Assembly (NCBI GenBank): GCA_963678705.1
Contig: OY783204.1
Span: forward strand, 2,017,701-2,081,700
Direction of reading: 5' to 3'
Origin: Panorpa germanica
Lineage: Eukaryota; Arthropoda; Insecta; Mecoptera; Panorpidae
Length of the DNA: 64,000 bases
The position numbers were made by a program, and so were the translations under genes. The notes under the pieces were generated by a model. The model did not search any database. It was not told where the DNA came from and saw nothing but the letters and a program-made list of their open reading frames with translations. Positions 1 to 11,989 of this stretch are shown in pieces. Every line of letters begins with the position of its first letter. The first letter of the stretch is position 1.

Positions 1-800
1 TATTAAGTGTAAATGGAAACCTGATATATATTTTAAAGAATTGTGTGGTTACAAAGTGTTGTGATGATTTAAATTTATGAATGATATTGCTCGTTTCGGG
101 GAAAATATATCATAAATGTTTGTGTGTAGGATGATGTGATCGCAAACAATATATTTTCTGACAGAATAACAAAATACCATGGTGTTGTTCTTAATGGTTG
201 TTGTGTGTGGAGACACACAGTGTGTTTAAATTTATCGAGGAGACATCCAAAATAAATTTACACCCACTGTGTTGTGTTACCGTAACCACAAACTAAAGAG
301 TAGTAGTACCCTTCTCTTTAGCCCACATTACAACAAAAAATAAAAGTCCTTGGTAAAAGTATACTACGAAAATATGGTTGATCTCGGAGAAGGAATTCGG
401 GTACGTTAAAAGTACGTTTAAGTTACGGAACAAGTACAGAAACGAGTTATTCACTGTCCGAATATACGTGGCTTTGTTAACTATTCAAAGAGAACCTGTA
501 TTTACTTTTCTATCAAGGCAACGGGATTTCCCTATATTATTTAGTAATTATTTGTGGTCTGATTTATATTACGCTCGTGAAATAAATAGCTTATAATGAA
601 AAATAATTAACATGTGGAACATAAATAGATAAACCCCACCATACCGAACAGCATTGCCACGGGCTTACGTCTAAGACTAAACGCTCCTATGTGGCGCCCT
701 AAAAACCAAAAAAAACTTGCATCAACTCTCTTGTTTCCGAGCAAGAATATATAAACTTTATATAAAACTACTTTTAAAAAGTGTGTGTATTTGAGATTGT
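1..800. other. AT-rich stretch without recognisable gene
   Basis: Only short open frames with no recognisable motif are present, the longest about 72 codons at 378-596. No repeat or element end could be recognised here. Confidence 0.5.
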
Positions 801-830
801 TTGAATCTACCGGATATAATAATATTTTTT

Positions 831-1555
831 CCCTACATTTTATCTAACTTGCATTTTTTCCGTACGATGAAAAAATTAATACTAAATTTAAAAAAAACGT
901 CCCGCGAAGGTTCGGAAAAAAATACATCAGATATGACCTATGGTACACGTTTTTTCACGTTTTTTTTTTTTAAATTATATGAAAAGTGTTTTTTTTTCTA
1001 ATGTATAAATATGTTTAAAACAATAAGTTTTACAACTCGTAAAACAAAAAACGTGGACTTTTTATATCTGTCCAGAGTTATGGTCAAAAAACGTGAGATC
1101 AAAAATGAAAAAACACAAAAAAGTACGGTAAATAATTTTTTTTAAATTCTTAAAATAGTACGGCTAGATGCGCATTTTAATTCCCTACATTTTATCTAAC
1201 TTGCATTTTTTCCGTACGATGAAAAAATTTATACTAAATTTAAAAAAAACGTGCCGCGAAGGTTCGGAAAAAAATACATCAGATATGACCTATGGTACAC
1301 GTTTATTCACGTTTTTTTTTTTAAATTATATGAAAAGTGTTTTTTTTTCTAATGTATAAATATGTTTAAAACAATAAGTTTTACAACTCGTAGAACAAAA
1401 AACGTGGACTTTTTATATCTGTCCGGAGTTATGGTTAAAAAACGTGAGGTCAAAAATCAAAAAACGCAAAAAAGTACGGTAAATAATTTTTTTTAATTTC
1501 TTAAAATAGTACGGCTAGATGCGCATTTTAATTCCCTACATTTTATCTAACTTGC
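831..1555. repeat. 352-bp tandem repeat, two full copies and a stub
   Basis: The unit beginning CCCTACATTTTATCTAACTT starts at 831, 1183 and 1534, giving periods of 352 and 351 bp. The third copy breaks off after about 22 bp at 1555. Copies are nearly identical and rich in A and T runs (oligo-T near 960-1000 and 1310-1350). The frames of about 65 codons inside each copy are by-products of the repeat and are not called as genes. It could be a small satellite or part of a larger element. Confidence 0.85.
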
Positions 1556-1590
1556 TGTTACACGCTGATTACAGCTAGTCACAATATAAA

Positions 1591-2049
1591 ATTAAAATAT
1601 ACATCGCATCCCTCCTGAGAAATCTAGTACAGTCACGCATACATATCGGTGCAGTGCTGAAAAGACGCACATTCTGCCAATAATTCTCCATGGTCCTTCG
1701 AGCCGGATGAAAGACAACCAATAATTCTCCATGGTCATTCGAGCCGGATGAAAGATCACCCAATAATTCTTAATGGTCCCGTCGAGCCAGATACGTAAAA
1801 TTGGAAACTGCATGCTAATTCTACTATTCCACGTCATGGTCACCACGAGTCCGATGCAGGTATCAAAAATTGATCCAAATAACAAGCGCATCAATATATA
1901 AGATCTCTCAGGATCTACTTTTAGTCCCGGTCGAGTCGGATGCTAAATTTTAAATCATCTTACAATTACACAAGACCAGTGAAAAACTTTTGGCAGACTG
2001 TGCGTCTTTTCAGTACTGCACCAATGTAGATGTGGAGTATATTTTGATT
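1591..2049. mobile_element. Foldback (MITE-like) element with internal 41-bp repeats
   Basis: The left end (about 1591-1690) and the right end (about 1985-2049) are inverted copies: both carry the motif GGTGCAGT-CTGAAAAGACGCAC and an adjoining ATAT-rich terminus. Between them, a degenerate unit of about 41 bp containing CAATAATTCTCCATGG and TCGAGCCGGATG is repeated at 1678, 1719 and 1760, with weaker copies to about 1960. No coding capacity is seen. The structure suggests a non-autonomous foldback transposon; the superfamily is not identified. Confidence 0.65.
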
Positions 2050-2133
2050 ATTCAATAGGGCGAAGCAGATGATCTTAGTGAATAAAAACTCGTTGCGTTT
2101 CACTAATATAGTTTATTTGTTATGTTAAATATA

Positions 2134-5100
2134 TCTACTTATTATAATGTTCGTAATGTTCCAATTTAACATGGAAACCCATAAGAACTCATAGATATTT
2201 ATATATATATATATATATATAGAGCGATATTTATATATCCGGTAACAAAATCGTATATAGTATCTTCTAAACGGCGCCTACAAAGTTCTTCAACTTTTGG
2301 TATGATGTAAAGGACGAATTTCTAAGACTTTCTACGTCCCTGAATTTTTCCCTGAATTTCCGTGGAAAAACTTATACTGGAAAAACTGGAAAATTCGAAA
2401 AAATACTTTTGCTAATATCTGACGAACTAGAAAAGATAAAAAACTGAAATTTGGTGTGTGTATTGAGATCATAATTGTGCACATTTGCCAATAGTTGGAA
2501 ATTGGAAATTTAAGTTCAGTAGCGGCGCGAATTTCCGGGGGCAATGTTAGAATAGAGTTAGGACGTTGAAATTTTATATGTAGGCTCGCTGTAGACAGTT
2601 ATTAATGAAAAAAAATAAACAGCCCCAAATTTCCAGTGGCGGCGGGAGTTGAGACAGTAAAAGCCAGAAATATTAAAAATGTAGTAATATAACTTAAGGT
2701 ATGTATGGAGACACTAATTGCGCATGTTTGCCAATAATTAGATTACCAAAATTTTAATTCAGTAGCGGCGTGATTTTTTGGGGGCAATGTCGCAACAGAG
2801 CTAGAACGTTAAAATTTGGAACGGGGGCCATATATAGAGTATCATTAAAGACACACTATAGAAATTTGCAACTTTCCAGAGGCGGCGGGCGCTGGGGGCC
2901 AAAAACCAGATATTTGAAATATATGGAGATGAAAGGCTATAGTTTAGAATATATATTCTTAGATACAAATAAAATAGATCCTCGTGCTAAAATTTAACAA
3001 ACTTGTTCAGTAGCGGAGGTTTGTGGGGGGTACTAATGCTAAAATATATATACAAAACTGAAATTTAGTATGCAGATATAGATTGACATTATTATTACGA
3101 AAATATAAAAAAAACTACATTTTCTTAAGTGCAACATTAGAGTGGCGGGTGATAAACCGAATATAAGAACAATATAGAGGTACAACGATGATATTTTGCA
3201 TGTAGAATATTAAATAGAAGCTAAATAGTTCTCTATAAGTCAGATATTCAAATTACATTCAGTAGTAGAATTGGATTGATTTTTGGTGCGTTTGTTGTGC
3301 TGTGAAATCGAACAGGAGTGAGAGGTATAGGGGGGAAATAGTTAACAGCCCCAAATATCAAAAAAAAGAAAAAGTGAAAAAATAGAAACTATGCACGTGC
3401 ATATTTGCGAAAATAAATTTAACCTTAGTAGCGGCGTTAAATTGAGGAAGTGGGGGCGGGAAAACGCTTTGCCAAAGAACTCAATTTTGAAATTTCGATC
3501 ATTTATAAAAGTAGGGGTAGATAAAGGTAGTGAGAGTTGTTACGAGCAAAATAGATTGCTATGCCTAAAATTTGACAATTTTATTTCAGCAGCGGGGTTT
3601 AATGGGGAGACTAATATTATAACGTAAATATAAATACGAAATATAGAGTGTAAGATTACAGTACAGTTTTAATCATGTAAATGAATTGCTGTAATATCGA
3701 ATTGGTAGTGTCTGATTGGAGAAGAGTGTGGCGCTGGGGTTCAGTTCTAAGTAACGGTGGTGTTAGAAGTAGTGGCGATAGATTATAATGGCTCTGGGAG
3801 GTAACCGTATTGCAGAATATGTGCTTTGGTGCTGAAAGTGAGGGTGGCGGGGTATGGGGATTGAATCGAAAGTGCAATAACGGTAAGGAAAGGCCTAGAG
3901 ATGAGATGAAAAAAAATAAACAGCCCCAAATTTCCAGTGGCGGCGGGAGTTAAAACAGTAAAAGTCAGAAATATTGAAAAAGTAGTATTAAATTTAAGGT
4001 ATGTATTCAGACACTAATTGCGCATGTTTGCCAATAATTGAATTACCAAAATTTTAATTTAGTAGCGGCGTGATTTTTTGGGGGCAATGTTGCAACAGAG
4101 TTAGAACGTTGATATTTGGAACGTGGGCCCTATATAGAGTGTAATTAAAGACAAACTATAGAAAACTGCAACTTTCCAGAGGCGGCGGGCGCTGGGGGTC
4201 AAAAACCAGAAATATGAAATATATAGAGATGAAAGGCTATAGTTTAGAATATATGTTCTTAGATACAAATAAAATAAATCCCTGTGTTAAAATTTGATAA
4301 ACATGTTCAGTAGCGCAGGTATGTGGGGGGGGTACTAATGCTAAAATATAAATACAAAGCTGAAATTTAGTATGCAGATATAGATTGACATATTAATAAC
4401 GAAAATATAAAAGAAAATACATTTTCTTAAGTGTAACACTAGAGTGGGGGTGATAAACCGAGTATATGAACAAAATAGAGGTACAACGATGATATTTTGC
4501 CTGTAGAATATTAAATAGAAGCACAATAGTTCTCTTTAAGTTAAATAGTCAAATAACATTTAATAGTAGAATTGAACTGATTTTTGGTGCGTTTGTTGTG
4601 CTGTGAAATCGAACAGGAGAGAGAGAGGTGTAGGGGGGAAATAGTTAACAGCCCCAAATATCAAATTAAAAAAATAGAAACTACGCATGCGGATATTTGC
4701 GAAAAATAAATTTAACCTAAGTAGCGGCGTGAAATTGGGGAAGTGGGGTCGGAAAAGGCTTCGCCAAACAGCTCAATTTTGAAATTTCGATCATTTATAA
4801 AAGTAGAGGTAGATAAAGGTTATAAAGGTATAAAGATTTGTTACGAGCAAAATAGATTGCTTTGCCTTAAATTTGACAATTTTATTTCAGGAGCGAGGAT
4901 TATTGGGGAGACTAATATTATATCGTAAATATAAATACGAAAATTAAAACGTAAGATTACAGTGCAGTTTTAATTACGTAAATGAGTTGCTGTAATATCG
5001 AATTGGTAGTGCTTGATTGGAGGAAAGGGTGGCGCTGGGGTTCAGTACTAAGTAACGGTGGTGTTAGAAGTAGTGGCGATAGATTATTAATGGCTCTTGG

Positions 5101-6305
5101 AGGTAACCGTGTTGCAGAATAATATTATGTCGTAAATATAAATACGAAAATTAGAAAGTAAGATTACAGTGCAGTTTTAATTATGTAATTGAATTGCTGT
5201 AATATTGAATTGGTAGTGCCTGATGGGAGAGAGGATGGCGCCGGGGTTCAGGACACCAAGTAACAGTGGTGTTAGAAGAAGTAGCGATAGATAATAATGG
5301 CTCTGGGAGGTAACCGTGTTGTAGAATATGTGCTTTGGTGCTGAAAATGTGGGCGGCGGTTCAGGGGATTAAATTGAAAGTACAATAACGGGAAGGATAA
5401 GGGCTAGAGATGAGATTACCAGGAGCGAAACGCTAGGCTTTCTTAAAAACATAAATGAATTGATGTAATTAATAGGTTTACATTGAAATGAGTGAAAATT
5501 AATTTTATCAAGCATTTATCTTATCGAATAATTATTAAAAAATAATGTACTTCTAAGGATAAAATTTAGTATGCAGGTTGCCAGTATGGTATTAATTTTG
5601 AAAACTAATTGCTAAGAGATTAGTAAGCAGGGGGTGAAAGCGCAGGATTATTTAATGATTGCTCGAAATCGGGTGCGATAGGAATGTGCCCTAATAAGCG
5701 ATGATGCTCATTTGGGCTGTGGTGTTGCAATTAGGCGCATTGTGGCAGAGGTGCAGATGAATACAATTGATAGTGCGAGAACGATACAGAGCATGGAGCC
5801 AATAGGTGATGATTGGTGTTTAGGGGCGGGGCAGTGGACATTGTTTAATACTGTGCTTCATTAGGGTAAATTGGATAATTTTACGCAGGGAACAGGAAAC
5901 GAAGAATTATTTAATTATAGCGGTAGAGCGGGGCGCTGTGAAAGTACTCTAAGGACCGACGATGCTCAGGGAAGAAGCGATACAGAATGCTGAAGGAAGG
6001 AGGCGCCCCATGGCGGAAGTTTAGAATAATCAAATTAAAAGTTCAGACACGTAAGAGAGCATGGGCCAAGAGGTGATGATTTGAGCTTATAAGCGGGGGC
6101 ACTGCAGACTGGCCAATACAGTGCTTTATTACTGTAAATGAGAAAAGAATTATAACAAAATAAGAAAACATAAATTTAAAAAACAATACATTTTAGCGAA
6201 AATTACTTAAAAATAATATTTTGCATTATTTTCAATTTAGGAAATAACTTTTATTTAGTCACAAATATTATATACACGTCGCTTTGCGACGGGGCGAAGC
6301 GCTAG
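2134..6305 (+). mobile_element. Helitron-like element A (non-autonomous)
   Basis: The 3' end has the Helitron signature: a hairpin GTCGC-TTT-GCGAC (6279-6291), a short spacer, then CTAG at 6302-6305 followed by T. A 5' end beginning TCTACTTATTATAATG at 2134 is preceded by A, as expected for insertion between A and T. The body has no helicase; it holds 1.3-kb tandem repeats with GGCGGCGG-rich blocks. The 3' end is convincing. The 5' end is inferred from similarity to the starts of the next two elements and is less sure. Confidence 0.6.
2609..5400. repeat. 1.3-kb internal tandem repeats of Helitron A
   Basis: The block with CAGCCCCAAATTTCCAGTGG lies at about 2620 and again at about 3920. The block with GAATTGCTGTAATAT lies at about 3680 and about 4985. 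Both give a period of about 1,300 bp. A short third piece (about 5105-5400) repeats the last 200-300 bp of the unit. The same blocks recur once in element B (about 6740-7330), so the duplication happened within element A. Confidence 0.75.
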
Positions 6306-7546
6306 TCATATATTATAATGTCCCAGGTGTATATTTATATGTTTATATGTTTATATGTTTGTTTGTTGCTGAAATTCGTATGGTAGAATGAAAACGTCTC
6401 CGTCAATGTTTTTGAAAGTTTGCTATTTCGTAGAGAAAAAAATTCTAAGACTTTTGGCGTCCCCGGATTTTTCCCTGAATTTCCTGGAAACCCGTAATTT
6501 TGGAAAAACTGGAAAATTTGAAAAAATACTTTTGCAAATATCTGACGAACTAGAAAAGATAAAAAACTGAAATTTAGTATGTGTATTAAGATCATAATTG
6601 TGCACATTTGCCAAAAGTTGGAAATTTGAAATTTGAGTTCAGTAGCGGCGCAAATTTCCGGGGGCAATGTTAGAATAGAGTTAGGATGTTCAAATTTAAT
6701 ATATAGGCTCGCTGTAGACAGTAATTAATGAAAAAAAATAAACAGCCCTAAATTTCCAGTGGCGGCGGGAGTTGAGACAGTAAAAGATGGAAATATTGAA
6801 AAAGTAGTATTTAAACTTAGGGTATGTATGGAGACACTAATTGCGCATGTTTGCCAATAATTGGATTACCAAAATTTTAATTCAGTAGCGGCGTGATTTT
6901 TTGGGGGCAATGTCGCAATAGAGCTAGAACGTTGAAATTTGGAACATGGGCCCTATATAGATAGTAATTAAAGGAAAATTAAACAAAATTGCAAATTTCC
7001 AGTGGCGGCGGGCGCAGGGGCCAAAAACCAGAAATATAAAATATATAGAGATGAAAGGCTATAGTTTAGAATATATGTTCTTAGATACAAACAAAATAGA
7101 TCCCCGTGCTAAAATTTGACAAACTCGTTCAGTAGCGGAGGTTTGTGGGAGGTACTAATGCTAAAATATAAATAAAAACCTGAAATTTAGTATGCAGATA
7201 TCTGCATCTGCGTCAATCTGCAGATTGACATATTTATTACGAAAATTTAAAAAAAAATACATTTTCTTAAGTGCAACATTAGAGTGGGGGGTGATAAACC
7301 GAGTATAAGAACAATATAGAGGTACAACGATTGAAAAAAAGTTGGTCCAATAACGAATAAATTGAAAATATTTTATATTTTCTTGAAAAAAATATATTTT
7401 TTTAGTCAATTTATATGTGTCAATGTATTGTGCGAGTTTATTTATTATTTCAATTTAAAAATAGAATTAAATATGAAACTTAATTATGAATTATTTTATT
7501 GGATTCAAATCATACACGCCAAAAAGACGGGAGTAAACTCTATCTA
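6306..7546 (+). mobile_element. Helitron-like element B, degenerate 3' end
   Basis: It begins TCATATATTATAATGTCC directly after the CTAG of element A, a head-to-tail junction. The body repeats element A (oligo-purine block near 6440-6570, GGCGGCGGGAG block near 6760, TAGCGGCGTGATTTTTT block near 6886). Its 3' part (7333-7520) matches the 3' part of element C, but the terminal hairpin and CTAG have decayed (about 7514-7546). No protein-coding capacity is seen. Confidence 0.55.
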
Positions 7547-8416
7547 TCTTATTTATAATATCCGAGGTGTATGTTTGTTTGCTTATATTCTTATCATCAT
7601 CATCATCCTATATTATAATGTTCCAACTGTTTGAATCTATTCTTATATGTTTATATTCTTATATTCTTATATGTTTGGTACTGAATTTTGTATGGCAGCG
7701 CGAAAACGGCTTTATCAATGTTTTTGAAAATTTTCTATTTCCTAGAGAAAAAAATTCTAAGACTTTTGGCGTCCCCGGATTTTTCCTTGAATTTCCTGGA
7801 AACCCGTAATTTTGGAAAATCTGGAAAAAAAGTGATTCCTTTTTTGCTGTATTACTTTTAATTCTTAAAAGATAGAAAGTTGAAATTTTGCATGTGTATT
7901 AAGGTATTCAATGCTGGCATTTCTCAAAATTTAGAAATTCAAAAATTGAAAAAGGGGGGGTTGAAGAAATTCGGGGGCCCGTTAGGGAACTTTGGAGAAA
8001 GTTCATATTCTGGATTCTAAAATAATTAAGTATATTATCAATAAAAAAAATTTTAAAATTTCAAAATTTTATTGGGGGGCACGGGAGCAGTATTTGCCGA
8101 GAGTAAAAATTGTGCTAGAAAACTGAAATTTTGTATGTAGGCTAACCTTGGTAACTTATTTACGAATCGAAAAAAAAATCCCAAATTTTGAAAAAAAGTT
8201 GGTCAAATAACGCATAATTTGAAAATATTTTTTATTTTGAATTAAAAAATGTATTTTCTTAGTCAGTTTGTATGAAAAATTAATTGTTATTAAATGTTAA
8301 ATCAATATAGGACGAGTTTATTTATTATTTCAACTTAAAAATGGAATTAAATTTTGACTTGAAATTCAAGCCACTCACAAAAAACAAACGTCGCTTGCGA
8401 CGGGGGTAAAAGCTAG
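7547..8416 (+). mobile_element. Helitron-like element C (non-autonomous)
   Basis: The 3' end is a hairpin GTCGC-TT-GCGAC (8390-8401) with CTAG at 8413-8416 followed by T. A 5'-like terminus TCTTATTTATAATATCCGAG starts at 7547, and a second one, TCCTATATTATAATGTTCC, at 7606, so the true start may be either. Internal sequence matches elements A and B around 7740-7830. It is non-coding. Confidence 0.6.
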
Positions 8417-8789
8417 TTTACTTATAATTGAATAACATTTAAAATAATTACACTTAAATAGACTTAGACAAATGACTATTAAAAGAGACACATATTGTAA
8501 AGCTTTGAAAAGACAGCGAAAGAGCTCCAAGTAGCTTAATGACTGATTGTCGCCGATCTTAGCAGTTGAATGCTTAATACTTGAATCGCAATAGACAGCA
8601 TATAATAAAAGATACAATAATGGAACAATATTAAATTAACAATCTAAATTTACAAATAAAACTAAATATAAAATAAATTTACAAATAAAACGATTAAAGA
8701 GAAATGTTGACGTAGCTGCATATGTAGGTACAGACTTGCTTTTCTTTACAAACCAGCGCATCATCCAACACGATCTCTTCAGAACAATT
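8417..8789. other. No gene seen; flank of BEL/Pao relic
   Basis: AT-rich sequence just beyond the stop of the minus-strand BEL/Pao polyprotein. It would be the 3' UTR/LTR side, but no LTR ends could be recognised. Confidence 0.4.
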
Positions 8790-9716
8790 TCAGGGATTTA
8801 CATTTTCCTCTAGGAGTAGCACGGCCAATCGACGCACCGCTCTACTTATTTCTCCGAACTGAGTCCTAATTAATGCGATCCGAGGTGTCGCGTCATGTCC
8901 TGGCAGTAGTTTTGTGACTCTGCCAATAACCCATTGCGTAGGGGGCAGATTGTCTTTTTGGATCATTACCAAGGATCCCACAATAATGTTTGTACCTGAA
9001 GATGCCTTCTATTTTGTGCGCGGCTGGTAATGGTGGATATACTAAGTGGACCAACGCTTCCAGTAATGCTGCAGACATTGCTGTTTGTGATAAAATCGCT
9101 ATTCCTAGTTAAAATTAACTGACGCTCCTTCAGTTGGCATTATGCTACTTATTTTGTGACTTATGAGCAAATGTCCAGGAGTGATGGGAAGAAGGTCCTT
9201 TGGATCAGAAGACATGGCATATAAGGAAAGAGAATTTAATACAGCTTCAACTTGTGTCAGTGTCAGTATTTTAACTAATGATATCCAATAGTCACGAAAA
9301 TTAGATTCAATTTCGTCATCCCAATTCAAGTTGCACACCCAAAACTCTTGCATGCAATGATGCAAGGCGATAGCAATCTTAAAGAGTCCAACATTTTCGA
9401 AATGAATGACAATGTGGTACGCTTAGTTATTTTATTTAGTAATGTTATAGCCGTAACATTATATTTGAATGTAACCGCCACTGCATCCCATATTACGCAT
9501 AGAGTCTTTAAATTGTCGGTATCTCCTAAATCAATCGCAAAATAATTTGGGAGAATTACTGATCCATTTACGTAACGTAAAACCAGCTTTAGAACAAATA
9601 TAATTTATTTCTATGCATCGGGTGAACAATTCTGTCAAATTATTGGATCCAGTAAACAAGTCGTCTACATAAAAATCGTGTAAAATGGAATTTGTTGTGT
9701 ACTTTTGAGTACACAA
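8790..9716 (-). pseudogene. BEL/Pao retrotransposon pol relic
   Basis: Three minus-strand frames occur in pol order. 9716-9531 has the BEL/Pao reverse transcriptase tail (FYVDDLFTGS, later GFTLRKWISN). 9365-9105 has the integrase tail (LLPITPGHLLISH). 9078-8790 has the DUF5641-type C-terminus (NLPPTQWVIGRVTKLLPGHD), split by a frameshift. RNase H and most of the integrase core are missing between the first two, so it is internally deleted and inactive. It is a different copy from the BEL element at 57-62 kb. Confidence 0.85.
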
Positions 9717-9833
9717 TCCTAAAAAATTAAAATTAAAATAGAACTATTTAAAATAATAAAGTAAAGTTTAACTCTCACAATTCAATACAATTTTATGTTT
9801 CAAAATTAGCTCTCACATATAAAATATAATTTA

Positions 9834-10911
9834 TCTTCTACTATATAAAAATAAGTCGGGTTTTCCTTCCTGACGTTATAACTCCAGAACGCACGAACCG
9901 ATTTCCACGGTTTTGCATTCGTTGGAAAGGTCTCGGGCTCCGTGGGGTTTATAGCAAAGAAAATTCAGGAATTCAGGAAAAATTTCAACAGAAAAGCGGG
10001 AAAATCTTTTTTTACATACAGCGCCATCTCTGATACATAGGATAGATACAAACCAATATTTTAAGTAGATGGCGCCGGTGCGTGATACATTGTTTGACAG
10101 CTACTCATTGTTCTCTGCTCAGTTAATTTCATGTGACAAACCGATATTGTGTTCACTGTGAAATTGTGAAAAAAAAGTTAAAAATTGATTCCATAACAAA
10201 TCCCGATGATGTAGTAAATTATCCAACGTAGTTTTTGAAATCTCTGGAGTTACCAGGATTTCCACCACATAACTTGCAACTCAAAGTTGGTACAGTTATT
10301 ATGATATTGCGTAATTTGAATCCACCGCGACTTTGCAACGGTACTCGACTTTCGATAAAAAGAGTTATGCCGAATTTGATTGAGGCAACCATTATTAACG
10401 GAAAGTACGCAGGTGAAAATGTATGTATTCCTCGAATACCAATGATTCCGACTGATCTTCCGTTTGACGCGTTCGCCATGACAATTAACAAGTCGCAAGG
10501 CCAATCGCTTAGTGTTTGCGGGATAAATTTAGAAAATCATTGTTTTTCACATGGGCAGTTATACGTTGCGTGTTCACGAGTTGGGAAACCATCTGCTTTG
10601 TTTGTGTTAACGTCAGACCAAAAACAAAAAATGTGGTTTACCAAAGAGCATTTCAATGAAACGGATAATTTGCGGACACGTATAACGCTTCGATTCAGTA
10701 TTTACTTTGGATTCACTTTCATTTACTTAGAGAAGTTCAACTAAATAACACTAATCGAAAAGAATTTATTACTGTTGTGAAATGAAATAAAATTTTTCCT
10801 TTTCAAATATTAAACAAAAAAAAAATTTTTCTTCATCTTTTAATCACCAAACGAAATGTTACATAAAACGAAGCCATCTGATGGCGAAACGGAGTTCGCC
10901 GGGTTTGCTAG
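9834..10911 (+). mobile_element. Helitron with only C-terminal helicase left
   Basis: The 5' end TCTTCTACTATATAAAAATA at 9834 follows an A. The 3' end has a hairpin GCCATC-T-GATGGC (10873-10885) and CTAG at 10908-10911 followed by T. Both termini fit the A/T insertion rule of Helitrons. The 1,078-bp element keeps about 340 bp of 5' non-coding sequence and then the tail of the helicase, so it is an internally deleted derivative. It belongs to a different family from elements A-C, because its ends and body differ. Confidence 0.88.
10235..10744 (+). pseudogene. Helitron Pif1-like helicase, C-terminal part
   Basis: This 169-codon frame matches the end of the Rep/helicase protein of animal Helitrons: the 2B-like region with LCNGTRLSIK, then AFAMTINKSQGQSL (helicase motif V/VI region) and GQLYVACSRVG. 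These are the last motifs of Pif1/RecD-type SF1 helicases; Walker A, Walker B and the whole Rep nuclease are absent. The first base of the frame is arbitrary because the upstream coding sequence is deleted. It is not functional alone. Confidence 0.9.
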
Positions 10912-11111
10912 TTTTCTATATAAGTTCTCATGTGTTCCAAATTTTTTCGTAATAAACAAGTGTAATAGAAAAGTAAATGCTATATTCAGTAGAACAATAT
11001 ATAGAAGACGCATATAAAACATAACACCCACGGAGGACTGCCGAAAGGCAGCCACAACACTTGAAGAAATAGTAATACCAGACATCAACATGGACACTCC
11101 GAGAAAGTTCC
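10912..11111. other. Flank between Helitron and LINE ORF1 relic
   Basis: No gene is assigned. A short frame beginning with an ATG near 11091 may be the decayed start of the LINE ORF1 that follows. Confidence 0.35.
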
Positions 11112-11944
11112 GTGGAGGAACAATGGATTGAAGCAAATAAAAGAAGATCAGCTAAACGTCGACGCACACGCACCGACGATAACCAAACACCGGAGGTAAC
11201 GACAGCAAACAGATATAATCTTCTGCTAACCCAAACAGAGACAATTACAACCCGTGGAACACCCACATTTACCCAAGCAACAAACTACAACAACCCAGAC
11301 AGCCCGAAGAAAAACAGTAATACCACCAATTATAATCAAACATTCATCACCAGACGCAAACATTCTATTCAAAGTAATAAAACAACACGCCAAGGCAAAA
11401 TATAACCTTAAATTTAAACCAAGTGGTGACCTAGTGCTATTAACGACCACGATGGAAGACTTTAAAAATATTAATAAGGTACCAAAAGATACAAGACAGA
11501 AGAAGAAAGAGATTTTAAATGTGTTTTATATGGCCTATCCCAAATGGATGCAGCATTAATAACAGAGAGTCTAAAAGGAAAAGGTCTACAAATCTTAAAG
11601 ACAGCCATGCTAAAAACCAAAAGCGAAATTACAAGATATACAGTGCCATATCTCCTATATTTTACACGAGGCAGCATAACAGTGAGAGACCTAAACATGC
11701 AGGTCAAAGATATTGCAAATATTAAAGTACAAAACAAAAAGTGGCATACATAAACGGGCATACAGTGCTACAGATGCCAACAGTTTGGCCTCACCCAAAT
11801 AAGTTGCAACTTGGAACAGAGATGTGTGAAATGCACGGGAATGCATAAAACAACCGAGTGCACAAAAGAAGATAGTGCCGCACCGACTCAATGTTGCAAT
11901 TGTGAAGGTCCCCACCCTGCCAACTTTTCAGGGTGCCGAAGAGA
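11112..11944 (+). pseudogene. Jockey-type LINE ORF1 (gag-like) relic
   Basis: Overlapping plus-strand frames cover a basic N-terminal region (KRRSAKRRRTRTDD), then the PRE_C2HC-like region of arthropod LINE ORF1 proteins (PPIIIKHSS near 11315, LLTTTMEDF near 11440, YLLYFTRGSI near 11655). Zinc knuckles follow at about 11766-11935: CYRCQQFGLTQISC, CVKCTGMHKTTEC and CCNCEGPHPANFSGC. Several frameshifts break it. Downstream it runs abruptly into a Gypsy relic; ORF2 is missing. In the family the protein binds LINE RNA. Confidence 0.85.
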
Positions 11945-11989
11945 AAAACTACAAGCCACAGAGAATGAGAACTGGCACTTAAACTAGCT

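Noticed and set aside
11226-11915. Cys-rich minus-strand frames over the LINE ORF1 relic
   Set aside because: Shadows of the plus-strand ORF1, whose zinc knuckles are clear in the other orientation.
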